Shown: positions 35,301 through 46,684 of the stretch, in pieces
Layout: each line of letters opens with the position of its first letter
Numbering within the stretch: position 1 is the first letter of the stretch
Assembly (NCBI RefSeq): GCF_004851605.1
Contig: NZ_CP031093.1
Coordinates: 1,674,001 to 1,738,000, forward strand
Length of the DNA stretch: 64,000 nt
Source of the DNA: Hydrocarboniclastica marina
GTDB taxonomy: Bacteria; Pseudomonadota; Gammaproteobacteria; Pseudomonadales; Oleiphilaceae
Reading direction: 5' to 3'
Program-made: the position numbers and the translations under genes
Notes under the pieces: generated by a model
Seen by the model: the letters and a program-made list of their open reading frames with translations, nothing else
The model's database searches: none
Told to the model about the DNA's origin: nothing

Positions 35301-36281
35301 ATGAAGGTACTGGTCACTGGCGGTGCCGGTTACATTGGCAGCCACGTAGTACGGCAGCTTGGCGAAGCCGGGCATGACATTGTGGTCTACGACAACCTTT
35401 CGACCGGGTATCCCTGGGCTGTAACCTACGGTGAGCTCGTAGTGGGTGACGTCGCCGATGAAGACGCGCTCCATGCTGTCTTCGAGGCCGGTAAATTTGA
35501 TGCTGTGCTGCATTTTGCCGCCAATATTGTTGTACCTGAGTCCGTTGAAAATCCGCTCAAGTACTATGGCAACAACACGCGCAATACCCTTAATCTCCTC
35601 AAGGCAATCGATCGGTTCAAGGTTCCCCGCCTGGTCTTTTCCTCAACCGCTGCTGTGTACGGTATGCCTGATGAGCCCATAATTGACGAGCTGAGCCCGC
35701 TTTTGCCGATCAATCCCTATGGTGCCTCAAAAATGATGAGCGAGCGGATGATTACGGATCTGTCCGCTGCGTCAGGCCTGCAACACGTCATTCTTCGCTA
35801 TTTCAACGTAGCCGGAGCCGACCCGCAGTCGCGTATCGGTCAGGCGACTCCGGAGGCCACCCATCTGATCAAAGTCGCCAGCGAGTGCTCGACCGGCCAG
35901 AGGGACGGTATGCAGATTTTTGGCACCGACTACGGCACCCGCGACGGCACGTGTGTTCGGGATTATATCCATGTTGAGGATCTGGCCAAGGCGCACGTGA
36001 TGGCGCTTGACTACATGGCCGGGGGTGGCGAGTCCCGTATCCTCAACTGTGGCTACGGCCGCGGCTTCACCGTCAGGGAAGTGATAGAGGCGGTGAAGCG
36101 TATTGGGGGGGTGGATTTCCCCGTCAAAGAAACAGAGCGGCGTGCTGGCGATCCGGCGGCGCTGATGGCAGACAACCAGCAGATCCGTGCAACGCTGGGC
36201 TGGAAGCCGGACTACGACGACCTCGACACTATCGTTACCACCGCGCTCGCCTGGGAACGTCTCTGGCTCGAGCGCAAGTAA
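35301..36281 (+). CDS. galE: UDP-glucose 4-epimerase
   Basis: A 326-residue SDR-type enzyme interconverting UDP-glucose and UDP-galactose. TGGAGYIGSH (residues 6-15) binds NAD, STAAVYG near 118 holds the catalytic Ser/Thr, and YGASK near 145 is the YxxxK pair. Blocks GTDYGTRDGTCVRDYIHVEDLA are diagnostic of GalE. GGGAG is upstream of the ATG. It is followed by ugd after 38 bases, a nucleotide-sugar pair feeding exopolysaccharide or lipopolysaccharide. Confidence 0.95.
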   Translation: MKVLVTGGAGYIGSHVVRQLGEAGHDIVVYDNLSTGYPWAVTYGELVVGDVADEDALHAVFEAGKFDAVLHFAANIVVPESVENPLKYYGNNTRNTLNLLKAIDRFKVPRLVFSSTAAVYGMPDEPIIDELSPLLPINPYGASKMMSERMITDLSAASGLQHVILRYFNVAGADPQSRIGQATPEATHLIKVASECSTGQRDGMQIFGTDYGTRDGTCVRDYIHVEDLAKAHVMALDYMAGGGESRILNCGYGRGFTVREVIEAVKRIGGVDFPVKETERRAGDPAALMADNQQIRATLGWKPDYDDLDTIVTTALAWERLWLERK

Positions 36282-36319
36282 GCCTACTTTGACCACAACA
36301 ACTTCAGGGAACTGGAAAC

Positions 36320-37660
36320 ATGCGTATTACGATTTTTGGGACTGGCTATGTGGGTCTTGTATCCGGTGCATGTCTAGCGGACGCCGGCCACCACGTGGTC
36401 TGTGTCGATGTGGATGAGAATAAGGTAGCGCGTCTGCGGGAAGGGCATATCCCCATCTACGAGCCCGGCCTGGAGCCTATCGTTCACCACAACGTTGAGG
36501 CGGGTCGCCTGAGCTTCACTACGGATGCCGACGAAGCCGTAGCCCATGGCGAACTGCAATTCATTGCCGTGGGGACGCCTCCAGACGAAGATGGCTCAGC
36601 CGATCTTCAGTACGTGCTGGCTGTAGCCCGGACCATTGGCTCGCGCATGGAGGACTACCGCGTCATTATCGACAAGTCCACGGTTCCGGTAGGGACTGCT
36701 GACAAAGTTGCTGTCGCTGTTCAGGAAGAGCTCGACAAGCGCGGCAAGAAGCTCGACTTTGATGTGGTGTCCAACCCTGAGTTCCTGAAAGAAGGCGCGG
36801 CTGTTAACGATTTCATGAAGCCCGACCGGATTATTGTCGGGGTAGAGAGCGACCGTGCCAAAGAGTTGCTGCGCGAAGCCTATTATCCCTTCAACCGCAA
36901 TCACGAACGGATGATCTACATGGATGTCCGTTCGGCAGAGCTTACCAAGTACGCTGCAAATGCCATGCTCGCCACCAAAATCAGCTTCATGAACGAGATT
37001 GCTAACCTGGCCGAGCGACTGGGAGCGGATGTCGAGCACATTCGCCGTGGTATCGGCTCCGACCCGCGTATTGGCTACCACTTTATCTATCCCGGTTGTG
37101 GTTATGGCGGCTCGTGCTTTCCAAAGGACGTAAAGGCACTGGCGCGGGCTGCTCGTGCGATTGATTATGAAGCCCGTCTTCTCGACGCGGTCGAGGACGT
37201 CAATGATGCCCAGAAACATGTCCTGTTCGACAAGCTGAATCACCATTTCAAGGGAGACCTGAAAGGCAAGACGATCGCTCTTTGGGGCCTGGCCTTCAAA
37301 CCCAACACTGACGACATGCGCGAGGCGCCCAGCCGGACGGTAATGGAATCGATCTGGAAGGCGGGAGGACAGGTCCAGGCGTTTGACCCGGAAGCGATGG
37401 AAGAAACCCAGCGCATCTACGGAGACCAGGCAGGCCTGCACCTTTGCGGTACAAAAGAGCAGGCACTCAAGAATGCGGACGCGTTGGTGATCTGCACTGA
37501 GTGGAAGGAATTTCGGTCGCCCGATTTCGAGTTGATTGCAAAGAATCTATCGCATCCTGTTGTTTTTGATGGCCGAAACCTTTATGAGCCTGAGATGCTG
37601 ACCCGCCGTGGATTGACTTACTATGCGATTGGGCGCGGTCTGAACCAGTTCCAGAAGTAG
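36320..37660 (+). CDS. ugd: UDP-glucose 6-dehydrogenase
   Basis: A 446-residue enzyme that oxidises UDP-glucose to UDP-glucuronate with two NAD+. The N-terminal Rossmann motif is [19 protein letters not shown] (about 6-24). The catalytic Cys is in [14 protein letters not shown] near residue 265, and [12 protein letters not shown] begins the C-terminal domain. It probably shares a transcript with galE and gives substrate to the UDP-glucuronate epimerase at 58129. A hairpin follows its stop. Confidence 0.96.
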   Translation: MRITIFGTGYVGLVSGACLADAGHHVVCVDVDENKVARLREGHIPIYEPGLEPIVHHNVEAGRLSFTTDADEAVAHGELQFIAVGTPPDEDGSADLQYVLAVARTIGSRMEDYRVIIDKSTVPVGTADKVAVAVQEELDKRGKKLDFDVVSNPEFLKEGAAVNDFMKPDRIIVGVESDRAKELLREAYYPFNRNHERMIYMDVRSAELTKYAANAMLATKISFMNEIANLAERLGADVEHIRRGIGSDPRIGYHFIYPGCGYGGSCFPKDVKALARAARAIDYEARLLDAVEDVNDAQKHVLFDKLNHHFKGDLKGKTIALWGLAFKPNTDDMREAPSRTVMESIWKAGGQVQAFDPEAMEETQRIYGDQAGLHLCGTKEQALKNADALVICTEWKEFRSPDFELIAKNLSHPVVFDGRNLYEPEMLTRRGLTYYAIGRGLNQFQK

Positions 37661-37666
37661 CTTCCT

Positions 37667-37700
37667 GCGAGCGGAACTGTTGAGAAACAGTTTCGCTCGC
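37667..37700 (+). terminator. long hairpin after ugd (possible terminator)
   Basis: A 15-bp stem (37667-37681 with 37686-37700, one G-T pair) closed by the tetraloop GAGA, of the stable GNRA type. It begins six bases after the ugd stop. No T-run follows (CCTGTCTCTC), so it may mark a processed 3' end rather than intrinsic termination. Confidence 0.55.
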
Positions 37701-37733
37701 CCTGTCTCTCAATCATCGGGATAACCGCAGCCT

Positions 37734-38147
37734 ATGACTGCTTTCCAGCTCGCTTCCAGGCTAGCCGCCGATACCGAGGTGATTGCGCACTGGCCTCTAA
37801 GCGAAGTTCTGCTGATGAACGACAGGCAGTATCCCTGGCTTATCCTTGTGCCCCGACGCGAGGGCGTATTGGAGCTCTACGAACTGAGCCGGGAGGACCG
37901 GCTCCAGTGGCTGGAGGAGTCCACCCGTCTGGGTCGATGGCTTATGGACGAATTTGGCGGCGACAAGCTTAATATTGCTGCGCTGGGGAATCAGGTCTCC
38001 CAGCTTCACATTCACCACATTGTCCGCTATCGGGACGACCCCGCCTGGCCTGGCCCGGTGTGGGGGAAGCTGCCGGCTGAACCGTACAGCCATTCTCAGT
38101 TGGTGGCAGTTCAGGAAAGACTAAAGCCTCTCAAGAACCTCTTCTAA
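37734..38147 (+). CDS. HIT-family nucleotide hydrolase/transferase-like protein
   Basis: A 137-residue protein of the histidine-triad superfamily. QLHIHHIVRY (about residues 87-96) carries the His cluster used for nucleotide phosphate chemistry, and DDPAWPGPVWG after it is typical of the proteobacterial subgroup. LILVPRREGV near residue 37 forms the first strand pair. Substrate is unknown. It is convergent with the FabR-like gene, with 19 bases between the two stops and no strong terminator. Confidence 0.85.
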   Translation: MTAFQLASRLAADTEVIAHWPLSEVLLMNDRQYPWLILVPRREGVLELYELSREDRLQWLEESTRLGRWLMDEFGGDKLNIAALGNQVSQLHIHHIVRYRDDPAWPGPVWGKLPAEPYSHSQLVAVQERLKPLKNLF

Positions 38148-38166
38148 ATGGCTGATAGTAAATAAT

Positions 38167-38775
38167 TTACTCTGCCAGCGCCTGAGCACCGACCAGTACG
38201 ATCCGCAGTTGCTTGTTCAGCTTCTCTGTCACCTCGGCGCGCGCCTTGGCCGGTGCGTCCAGGGCTTCTGCACCCTGGTTGAATACCAGTGTAACCATTG
38301 CCTCAGCTACCAGATAAGAGTCCGAAAGCGGCTTCTTTCGCTCCTTGCCCAGGCGGTCCAGGTCTTCGCTCAGCTCCGTTACGAAGTGCTTGATCTCGGC
38401 GTGGATCGCTGTCCGGAAAGCTGGCGAAACACCGGAACGCTCCCTCAGAAGCAGCCTGAACAGCGTGGCGTTGGTCGTCAGATACTCCATGAAAGTATCG
38501 ACTGAAGTGGTGATTGTACTGCCGCCCCTGCGGATTCTCTTCCGGGCCTGGCGCATCAGCTGCCTCAGGGCCACGCCTGCTTCATCTACCAAAGCCAGGC
38601 CCAGTTCGTCCAGATCTGTGAAGTGACGGTAAAACGAAGTCGGCGCGACGCCCGCTTCGCGAGCGACCTCTCGGAGGCTCAGGCTGCCGAAACCCCGGTC
38701 GGCGCTGAGTAGCCCCAGGGCCGCATCCATGAGTGCGCGGCGGGTTTTAAGTTTCTGCTCTGTGCGAAGCGACAC
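38167..38775 (-). CDS. fabR: TetR-family repressor, FabR-like
   Basis: A 202-residue DNA-binding protein. The helix-turn-helix is at about residues 30-55 ([27 protein letters not shown]), and the N-terminus ([20 protein letters not shown]) and PTSFYRHF fit FabR, which represses fabA/fabB-type unsaturated fatty-acid genes in response to acyl-CoA/ACP. It starts at a GTG (38775) preceded by GGGGTAG. No fab or des gene is adjacent; the acyl-ACP desaturase at 19725 is a possible but unproven target. Symbol by family resemblance. Confidence 0.75.
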   Translation of the reverse strand: MSLRTEQKLKTRRALMDAALGLLSADRGFGSLSLREVAREAGVAPTSFYRHFTDLDELGLALVDEAGVALRQLMRQARKRIRRGGSTITTSVDTFMEYLTTNATLFRLLLRERSGVSPAFRTAIHAEIKHFVTELSEDLDRLGKERKKPLSDSYLVAEAMVTLVFNQGAEALDAPAKARAEVTEKLNKQLRIVLVGAQALAE

Positions 38776-39244
38776 TGGCTACCCCAGTTGGATTTTCGGT
38801 AAGTTGTTGAGGCCGCATTGGGCCGAAATGGACGTTGCATTGTATCGTCTGTGAGAGAGGATAGCCCCACTGAAGTGGTTGTCCAGGCTTGATCTGACCA
38901 CGTCGCCGGGTCGCAAACGCTTTCTGATTTTCGTTGCCAATGTGTTTATAATGTTGGCCTTCCAAAAGGACGGCCCGCCGTAGATCCCCCTTGGTGGGTG
39001 AGGGCGCGCGTTCACTTGATAGCAGCCGCTCTCTGCTTGTCTGGAACTCTGTATGGGGCGCCTTAAAGTTGGCGAACTCAACCCGGTGTCAGCGCATGGC
39101 GAATCCCGCGCGCGCCTGAGGTTGAGCCAAAGCTTTGTCCACGAGCTATTTCTCCGGGAGCTGTTGCTCGGCGAACTGTTGGTTTGCGAAATGCGGTATG
39201 GCGCTGACTGTCTAATGGCGTTTGGTTGGTTTAGAGGATTGATC
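38776..39244. other. long gap before the FmdB-like gene
   Basis: About 470 bases with no convincing gene on either strand. A perfect TATAAT at 38947-38952 (plus strand) could start a transcript with a leader of about 285 bases ahead of the FmdB-aspS-ruv genes; the -35 region (near 38924-38930) is poor. The space is the divergent promoter region for fabR and the plus-strand operon. Confidence 0.4.
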
Positions 39245-39535
39245 ATGCCAATTTATGAGTATGTGTGTACGGCCTGTGGCCTTGAAAAAGATTTCATCCA
39301 GCGCATGAGCGCAGACCCGCTGACGGTCTGTCCGGCATGCCAGGGCGAAACCCTGCGGAAAAAGATCTCAGCGGCCGGATTCAGGCTCAAGGGCAGCGGC
39401 TGGTATGAAACTGATTTCAAAACGGGCGGCAAAAAGAATCTGGCTGGCGATTCCACGCCCGCCGCTGCGTCAAACGCCAGTGCCGGCAGCTCAGAAGTCA
39501 CCGCGAGTAAGTCCAAGCCTGCGGAAGCGAGCTAA
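39245..39535 (+). CDS. FmdB-like zinc-ribbon protein
   Basis: A 96-residue small protein. The N-terminus [34 protein letters not shown] contains two CxxC pairs forming a zinc ribbon; a Gly-rich strand ([10 protein letters not shown]) follows, and the C-terminal 35 residues are low-complexity Ala/Ser. This family is often encoded just upstream of aspS in Gammaproteobacteria, as here (71 bases). GAGG precedes the ATG at 39245. Role unproven. Confidence 0.88.
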   Translation: MPIYEYVCTACGLEKDFIQRMSADPLTVCPACQGETLRKKISAAGFRLKGSGWYETDFKTGGKKNLAGDSTPAAASNASAGSSEVTASKSKPAEAS

Positions 39536-39606
39536 AGATACGGGAAAGCTTAAATCTCCCGAATTTTCGTCATATAAAAGTTAACCCGAAGAGACAGGTA
39601 GGCGGT

Positions 39607-41415
39607 ATGCGGAGTCATTATTGCGGTGCTATCAACGAGTCCCACATTGATCAGGACGTTACCCTTTGCGGCTGGGTGCACCGGCGTCGCGACCACGGTG
39701 GCGTGATCTTTCTTGATCTGCGGGATCGTGATGGTATCGCCCAGGTCGTGTTTGACCCCGATACTGCTGAAAGCTTCGCGCGGGCCGACAAGGTCCGAAG
39801 TGAGTACGTAGTGAAGGTCCGCGGACGTGTCCGCGCGCGCCCGGCTGGTACCGAGAACAGCAATATGGCGACCGGCCAGGTTGAGGTTCTGGGCAAAGAA
39901 CTCGAGTTGCTCAATGCGGCCGCAACGCCGCCCTTTCCGCTCGACGAGTATGTCGACGTGGGCGAAGACGTTCGGCTGCGCTACCGCTTCATGGATCTGC
40001 GTAGGCCCGAGATGCTCAATCGGCTGCGGTTCCGCTCACGGGTAACCACTTATATTCGTAATTTCCTGGATGGGGAAGGGTTTCTCGATATTGAGACGCC
40101 GATTCTCACCCGGGCCACACCGGAAGGCGCTCGCGATTACCTGGTGCCCTCCCGTACCCATGCTGGAAGCTTTTTTGCGTTACCCCAGTCACCTCAGTTG
40201 TTCAAACAGTTGCTGATGGTGTCCGGGATCGACCGTTATTATCAGGTTGCCAAATGCTTCCGCGACGAGGATCTGCGCGCGGATCGTCAGCCTGAGTTTA
40301 CCCAGGTGGATGTGGAGTGCTCGTTTATCGATGAGGTTCAACTGACCGGCATCATGGAGAGGATGGTCCGCCAGATGTTTGCTGAGCTCCTGTCGGTTGA
40401 GCTGCCGGAATTTCCGCGGATAACCTACGCCGAAGCCATGTCGCGCTATGGCAGTGACAAGCCTGATCTGCGCATCCCTCTGGAACTGGTTGACGTGGCT
40501 GACTTGGTTGCAGATGTCGACTTCAAAGTCTTTTCCGGTCCGGCCAAGGATCCGAAAGGTCGGGTGGCAGCGTTGCGAGTGCCCCAGGGTGGTGAACTGT
40601 CGCGCAAGCAGATCGACGACTATACCAAATTCGTCGCGATCTACGGCGCACGCGGCCTGGCCTGGATCAAGGTTAACGAGCTGGCAAAGGGCGCAGAAGG
40701 TCTGCAGTCGCCCATCGTCAAGTTCCTCGGTGAGGAGACCAGCCTGGCTATTATGAAGCGGCTCGGGGCCGCTGATGGCGACATCGTCTTTTTCGGCGCC
40801 GACAAGGTTAATGTCGTCAATGAGGCACTGGGCGCACTGCGCGTCAAGGTTGGTCATGACCTGGGTCGCCTGGAGCGGGAATGGGCGCCGTGCTGGGTTG
40901 TCGACTTCCCCATGTTCGAAGAGCTTCCAGATGGCGGCCTTCATGCGATTCATCATCCGTTCACGGCGCCCTCATGCAGTGCTGAAGAACTCAAGGCGGA
41001 TCCCGCCAATGCCCTTTCCCGTGCTTACGATATGGTGCTCAATGGCACCGAACTGGGCGGCGGGTCCATCCGTATCAGCGACGAGAAAATGCAGGAAACG
41101 GTATTCGGGCTGCTCGGTATCGACCATGAGGCGGCGCGCGCGAAATTCGGCTTCCTTCTGGACGCACTGCGGTTTGGATGCCCGCCCCATGGCGGGCTGG
41201 CTTTCGGGCTTGACCGCCTGATCATGTTGATGACTGGAGCTCAATCCATTCGGGACGTTATTGCCTTCCCGAAAACCCAGAGTGCCACCTGCCTGATGAC
41301 AGAAGCCCCGGGTGAAGTGGACGAGAAGCAGTTGCAGGAACTGCATATCCGTCTCCGCAAGCCTGTGGCTGAGAATAATCAGGCCGGCGTCGATCAGTCC
41401 AATGTTAAAGGCTGA
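39607..41415 (+). CDS. aspS: aspartyl-tRNA synthetase
   Basis: A 602-residue class II synthetase of the bacterial type. The N-terminal anticodon-binding OB fold is about 1-105 ([23 protein letters not shown] is the start region). Motif 2 ([18 protein letters not shown], here [18 protein letters not shown]) is near 215, the GAD insertion domain about 290-420, and motif 3 (GLAFGLDRL) near 530. It is probably a non-discriminating or discriminating form; sequence alone does not decide. It leads into ruvCAB; the yebC gene usual in this interval is missing. Confidence 0.97.
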   Translation: MRSHYCGAINESHIDQDVTLCGWVHRRRDHGGVIFLDLRDRDGIAQVVFDPDTAESFARADKVRSEYVVKVRGRVRARPAGTENSNMATGQVEVLGKELELLNAAATPPFPLDEYVDVGEDVRLRYRFMDLRRPEMLNRLRFRSRVTTYIRNFLDGEGFLDIETPILTRATPEGARDYLVPSRTHAGSFFALPQSPQLFKQLLMVSGIDRYYQVAKCFRDEDLRADRQPEFTQVDVECSFIDEVQLTGIMERMVRQMFAELLSVELPEFPRITYAEAMSRYGSDKPDLRIPLELVDVADLVADVDFKVFSGPAKDPKGRVAALRVPQGGELSRKQIDDYTKFVAIYGARGLAWIKVNELAKGAEGLQSPIVKFLGEETSLAIMKRLGAADGDIVFFGADKVNVVNEALGALRVKVGHDLGRLEREWAPCWVVDFPMFEELPDGGLHAIHHPFTAPSCSAEELKADPANALSRAYDMVLNGTELGGGSIRISDEKMQETVFGLLGIDHEAARAKFGFLLDALRFGCPPHGGLAFGLDRLIMLMTGAQSIRDVIAFPKTQSATCLMTEAPGEVDEKQLQELHIRLRKPVAENNQAGVDQSNVKG

Positions 41416-41569
41416 TTCATGACCCGACAGGTCGACTTGCTCAATGTCCTGTCGCCGAGAAGCCGTACGCGGCTACCCGGTCCATTGTGCTGATTGCGGC
41501 TACGCCTGGGTGTGAGCATATGCCACAACGGATGCCGGACTGGGTTGAGCGGGCAATGTGGGCCGCTCC

Positions 41570-42088
41570 ATGACGATCATTCTCGGCGTGGACCCCGGTT
41601 CCCGTATTACCGGTTACGGCGTCATTCGCACCGAAGGGCGCCATATGGAATACCTCGATAGTGGCTGCATTCGCATGGGCGAGAAGCCACTGGCCGAGCG
41701 TCTCCAGATTATTTATGCCGGACTCGCCGAGCTGATCGCGACGTTTCGACCTGAAGAGTTCGCGATTGAGCAGGTGTTTCTGGCCAAAAACGCCGACTCG
41801 GCATTGAAGCTGGGACAAGCCCGAGGCGCGGCAATCGTGTGCGCGGCCAATGCCGGTCTGCCCGTTTTTGAATATTCGGCGCGTCAGGTCAAGCAGGCAG
41901 TGGTAGGGAAGGGGGCTGCTGAGAAATCACAGGTGCAGCATATGGTCCAGGCACTACTGAAACTCTCGCGGAAGCCTCAGGCTGATGCAGCAGACGCCCT
42001 TGCGATTGCGGTCAGCCACTCCAACTTCAGGCAAAGTATGCTGCGATTGAACGTATCCCGGACAGTCCGCCGGGGCCGGGCGTCCTGA
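41570..42088 (+). CDS. ruvC: Holliday junction resolvase RuvC
   Basis: A 172-residue endonuclease that cuts Holliday junctions symmetrically. Acidic catalytic residues are in [14 protein letters not shown] (Asp7), [14 protein letters not shown] (Glu near 66), and [12 protein letters not shown] (Asp pair near 138-141). The ATG at 41570 is chosen over a GTG four codons earlier. ruvA begins 63 bases later. The gap to aspS (41416-41569) has no supported gene. Confidence 0.96.
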   Translation: MTIILGVDPGSRITGYGVIRTEGRHMEYLDSGCIRMGEKPLAERLQIIYAGLAELIATFRPEEFAIEQVFLAKNADSALKLGQARGAAIVCAANAGLPVFEYSARQVKQAVVGKGAAEKSQVQHMVQALLKLSRKPQADAADALAIAVSHSNFRQSMLRLNVSRTVRRGRAS

Positions 42089-42151
42089 AGCGACATTCGC
42101 CGTTGCCTTCTCAACCTACCATGTACTGTTCTCTCATAACGGAGGTAGAAA

Positions 42152-42763
42152 GTGATCGGGCGGATCAGAGGCACATTGCTGGAAAAGCGGCCCGGCCTTG
42201 CACTAATTGAATGCGGCGGGGTGGGATACGACATCGAAATCCCATATACGACGTTTTTTCGGTTAGGCGAGGTCGGGGCCGAGGCCGTTTTGCTGACGCA
42301 CTTCGTGGTTCGCGAGGACTTTCAGGCGTTATATGGATTCGCTGAGCGCATGGACCGCGACCTCTTCCGTATGCTGATACGGACCAGCGGTGTAGGCCCG
42401 AAAATGGCGCTGACTATCCTGTCTGGGCTGGAGCCAGAAGCATTTATTGCGGCAGTGGAAACCCACGATGTGGCCCGACTCGTCAAAATCCCGGGTGTAG
42501 GGAAAAAAACAGCCGAACGCCTTGTGATTGAAATGAGCGATCGCATCAAACTCCTCGAGAACAAGCCAGTCATTATCGGCACCGATTCGGGCCCTGCTCG
42601 GGTGCAGGCGCGGCCTGCTACCGCCGTGGAGGAAGCGGAGGAGGCGCTGATCGCCTTGGGTTACAAGCCTCAGGAGGCGAGTAGGGCCGTTGCGCGTATC
42701 GCCGTGGATGGCTTGGACAGCGAAGCGTTGATCAGGCAGGCGCTAAAAGGCATGCTGCGCTGA
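42152..42763 (+). CDS. ruvA: Holliday junction branch migration protein RuvA
   Basis: A 203-residue junction-binding subunit. Domain I is an OB fold (MIGRIRGTLLEKRPGLALIECGGVGYDI), domain II has two helix-hairpin-helix motifs (RTSGVGPKMALTILSG and KIPGVGKKTAERLVIEM), and domain III (EAEEALIALGYKPQEASRAV) contacts RuvB. It starts with GTG at 42152, with GGAGG upstream. Part of ruvCAB. Confidence 0.97.
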   Translation: MIGRIRGTLLEKRPGLALIECGGVGYDIEIPYTTFFRLGEVGAEAVLLTHFVVREDFQALYGFAERMDRDLFRMLIRTSGVGPKMALTILSGLEPEAFIAAVETHDVARLVKIPGVGKKTAERLVIEMSDRIKLLENKPVIIGTDSGPARVQARPATAVEEAEEALIALGYKPQEASRAVARIAVDGLDSEALIRQALKGMLR

Positions 42764-42900
42764 GTCGCCTTCAAATGGCGCTCGCCATTGTAGATGCGTT
42801 GCGATTCTGTCTGACTGTTTGGTAACGCGACGGGCCAGGTGAATCTGTAGAATAAGCGCGGCCTTTCCCCACGGCCCTGGACCGACAACTGGAAGACGCA

Positions 42901-43962
42901 ATGATCGAATCCGACAGGCTTATTGCTCCCCAGGCCGTAGCCAAAGACGAGCATCAGGACCGCGCTATCCGGCCACAGCGTCTGGTCGACTACGTGGGGC
43001 AGCCCGCGGTCCGCGAGCAAATGGATATTTTTGTCAGCGCTGCCCGGGCGAGGGAGGAGGCACTTGACCACGTGCTCATCTTTGGTCCCCCCGGGTTAGG
43101 CAAGACCACGCTGGCCAATATCATCGCCAATGAGATGGGGGTCGCGATCAAAAGCACTTCAGGGCCGGTGCTTGAGAAAGCAGGTGACCTTGCCGCGATT
43201 CTCACCAATCTTGAAGAAGGCGATGTTCTCTTTATCGATGAGATTCATCGGCTTAACGCGGTCGTCGAAGAAATTCTCTATCCGGCCATGGAAGACTATC
43301 AGCTCGATATCATGATCGGCGAAGGACCCGCCGCACGTTCGATCAAGCTTGATCTGCCCGCGTTCACCCTGGTCGGTGCGACCACCCGCGCAGGTCTGCT
43401 GACCTCCCCGTTGCGGGACAGGTTCGGTATCGTGCAGCGTCTGGAGTTCTACAGCGTGGCTGACCTGACCCACATAGTCTCTCGCTCGGCTGCCCTGTTA
43501 GGACTGGAAATAGACACTGCCGGAGCCGGCGAGATCGCCAGGCGTTCCCGTGGGACCCCTCGCATTGCGAATCGGTTGCTGCGAAGGGTCCGTGATTTTG
43601 CTGAGGTTCGTTACGATGGCCGTATCGGTCAGACTGTCGCTGATGAGGCCCTCAACTTACTTAAGGTCGATCAACAGGGATTCGATCACATGGATCGGCG
43701 CCTGCTTCTGGCGCTGGTTGAGAAATTTGACGGTGGCCCGGTCGGAGTTGATAGCCTTGCGGCAGCTATAAGCGAAGAACGCGGCACTATCGAGGATGTA
43801 CTGGAGCCATTTCTCATTCAGCAGGGCTACATGGTAAGGACGTCCCGTGGCCGTATGGCAACAACCCACGCCTATCTCCATTTCGGGTTGCCGGTACCGG
43901 GCACGGCCGCTGCGGGCGGTCAGCAGGACGCTTTCAACCCGTCCCCGGGGGGGCATGAATGA
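42901..43962 (+). CDS. ruvB: Holliday junction helicase RuvB
   Basis: A 353-residue AAA+ motor. [11 protein letters not shown] starts the conserved part; Walker A is [11 protein letters not shown] (about 64-74), Walker B FIDEIHRL (about 113-120); GATTRAGLL is sensor I and [13 protein letters not shown] sensor II; a winged helix ends the protein. The last 25 residues (Gly/Ala-rich) are longer than in E. coli. The stop overlaps the ybgC ATG by four bases. Confidence 0.97.
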   Translation: MIESDRLIAPQAVAKDEHQDRAIRPQRLVDYVGQPAVREQMDIFVSAARAREEALDHVLIFGPPGLGKTTLANIIANEMGVAIKSTSGPVLEKAGDLAAILTNLEEGDVLFIDEIHRLNAVVEEILYPAMEDYQLDIMIGEGPAARSIKLDLPAFTLVGATTRAGLLTSPLRDRFGIVQRLEFYSVADLTHIVSRSAALLGLEIDTAGAGEIARRSRGTPRIANRLLRRVRDFAEVRYDGRIGQTVADEALNLLKVDQQGFDHMDRRLLLALVEKFDGGPVGVDSLAAAISEERGTIEDVLEPFLIQQGYMVRTSRGRMATTHAYLHFGLPVPGTAAAGGQQDAFNPSPGGHE

Positions 43963-44378
43963 CAGATCCCGCTCCGCCTTTCACCTGGCCCGTACGGGTC
44001 TATATAGAAGACACTGACGCCGGCGGAATCGTCTTTTATGCCAACTATCTGAAGTTCATGGAAAGGGCGCGCACGGAATGGGCGAGAGCGCGTGGCATAG
44101 CCATGCGGGCGGGACTGGGCGAAAATATCAGTTTTGTCGTTCACGGGCTTGAGATACGGTATCTCCGCCCGGCACGATTGGACGACCAGTTATGGGTATC
44201 GGCAGACGTCACTCGCTTCGGCAAAACCTACATGGATTTTGAGCAGCAGGTTGGCCTGGCCGGGTCTGGCGACGTACTTGTGCAGGCGCGAATCAAGGTT
44301 GCCTGTACAAATCTGCTAACCGGCAGACCACGGGCCATGCCGGAAAGCCTGAGGGCTGCTCTTGAGCGGGCTGGTTGA
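43959..44378 (+). CDS. ybgC: Tol-Pal associated acyl-CoA thioesterase
   Basis: A 139-residue hotdog thioesterase. [30 protein letters not shown] holds the DxDxxG...Y...ER family pattern, with the active Asp near residue 21. In E. coli YbgC acts on short-chain or acyl-ACP substrates and lies at the head of the tol-pal operon, as here. It overlaps ruvB by ATGA, and tolQ begins 147 bases later. Confidence 0.94.
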   Translation: MTDPAPPFTWPVRVYIEDTDAGGIVFYANYLKFMERARTEWARARGIAMRAGLGENISFVVHGLEIRYLRPARLDDQLWVSADVTRFGKTYMDFEQQVGLAGSGDVLVQARIKVACTNLLTGRPRAMPESLRAALERAG

Positions 44379-44525
44379 AAGAGCCGCATGACCTTGAAGT
44401 CGGGCAGCTGGCAAGGCTTCAGTCATTGTTTCTAGGGTTTGTTTTTTCTTACGAGCGCAGGCATTGCCCACACACCGGTCGAGTCAAGCGCTCTAAAGAG
44501 TTTCCGTTACTGATAGGAGATCAAT

Positions 44526-45209
44526 GTGGACTCGCAGTTATCAATTTGGCATCTGATCGCCAATGCCAGTTTCCTGGTCCAGATGGTGATGTTGCTGTTG
44601 TTGCTTGCTTCGGTCGTATCGTGGGGCATCATTTTCCAGCGGCTGAAGATTTTCAAGCAGGCGCGTAAGAGTCACGAAACATTCGAAGAGCGCTTCTGGT
44701 CCGGCATGGATCTGGGGCAGCTGTACCGGGAAGTCAATGCCAGTCCGACGCCTTATGGGGGCATGGAGTCAGTCTTCAGAGCTGGCTTCAAGGAATTTTC
44801 CCGACTCCGCCAGCAGAGTGAAGATCGGGATGCCATTCTGGAAGGCACCCAGCGGGCGATGCGCGTCGCACTGTCCCGTGAGGGCGACAAACTGGAAAAT
44901 CACCTCCCGTTTCTTGCAACCGTAGGCTCTACCAGCCCCTATATCGGGCTGTTCGGTACCGTTTGGGGCATCATGAACTCATTTCGTGGTCTCGCTCAGA
45001 TGCAGCAGGCTACGCTTGCCACGGTAGCCCCAGGCATCTCCGAAGCGCTGATAGCCACGGCGATGGGTCTGTTTGCGGCAATCCCGGCGGTGATGGCCTA
45101 TAACCGTTTTGCTGCCCAATCCGATACCCTGTTGCGCAATTACGAGACCTTTGCTGAAGAATTCTCCAGTATTCTCCATCGCCGCGTTCACAGCAGCGAA
45201 CGCGGCTAA
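44526..45209 (+). CDS. tolQ: Tol-Pal system protein TolQ
   Basis: A 227-residue inner-membrane subunit of the proton-driven TolQR motor, paralogous to ExbB/MotA. Three helices: about 13-35 (FLVQMVMLLLLLASVVSWGIIF), 133-155 and 168-190, with GTVWGIM and the conserved Thr/Ala of the ion path. It starts with GTG (44526) preceded by AGGAG; the ATG two bases earlier is out of frame. First of tolQRAB-pal-cpoB. Confidence 0.96.
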   Translation: MDSQLSIWHLIANASFLVQMVMLLLLLASVVSWGIIFQRLKIFKQARKSHETFEERFWSGMDLGQLYREVNASPTPYGGMESVFRAGFKEFSRLRQQSEDRDAILEGTQRAMRVALSREGDKLENHLPFLATVGSTSPYIGLFGTVWGIMNSFRGLAQMQQATLATVAPGISEALIATAMGLFAAIPAVMAYNRFAAQSDTLLRNYETFAEEFSSILHRRVHSSERG

Positions 45210-45236
45210 ACCGGGCCAGGAAGCGAGCACACTCCT

Positions 45237-45674
45237 ATGGCTATGAATCAGGCCCCGCGCCCCCGGCGCAAGTCAATGTCCGACATAAACGTCGTGCCCT
45301 ACATCGACGTCATGCTGGTGTTGCTGGTCATTTTCATGATCACGGCGCCCATGCTGACCCAGGGGGTGAGCGTGGAACTGCCGCAAACCACCTCCGAACC
45401 CATAGATATGGATAAAGATGCGGAACCGGTGATCGTGTCTGTGGATGCGGACGGCGCCTATTATCTTGATGCCGGTGAAGAGCCCGAGCGGGCCCTCTCC
45501 ATCGAACTTGTTCAGGCGCAGGTTGAAAAAATTCTTGCGCAGCGCCCTGATGCGAATGTGCTTGTGCGGGGCGACCACAAAGTGGCGTATGGCACAGTGG
45601 TGAGTCTCATGTCACGGCTGCAACAGGTCGGCGCACAGCGTGTCGGCTTGATAACAGAGGAGCCCCAAGGGTAA
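45237..45674 (+). CDS. tolR: Tol-Pal system protein TolR
   Basis: A 145-residue ExbD-like protein with one helix (about 20-42; VVPYIDVMLVLLVIFMITAPM) containing the conserved protonatable Asp in YIDVMLVLL. The periplasmic part (about 45-145) is the ferredoxin-like domain that contacts peptidoglycan. It forms the motor with TolQ. tolA follows six bases on. Confidence 0.96.
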   Translation: MAMNQAPRPRRKSMSDINVVPYIDVMLVLLVIFMITAPMLTQGVSVELPQTTSEPIDMDKDAEPVIVSVDADGAYYLDAGEEPERALSIELVQAQVEKILAQRPDANVLVRGDHKVAYGTVVSLMSRLQQVGAQRVGLITEEPQG

Positions 45675-45679
45675 CGCCT

Positions 45680-46678
<999 letters not shown>

Positions 46679-46684
46679 GACGCC

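Noticed and set aside
41440-41512. Short frame (about 23 codons) with a CxxC-like segment in the aspS-ruvC gap
   Set aside because: No ribosome site, too short, and GC-rich DNA gives such frames often; not reported as a gene.
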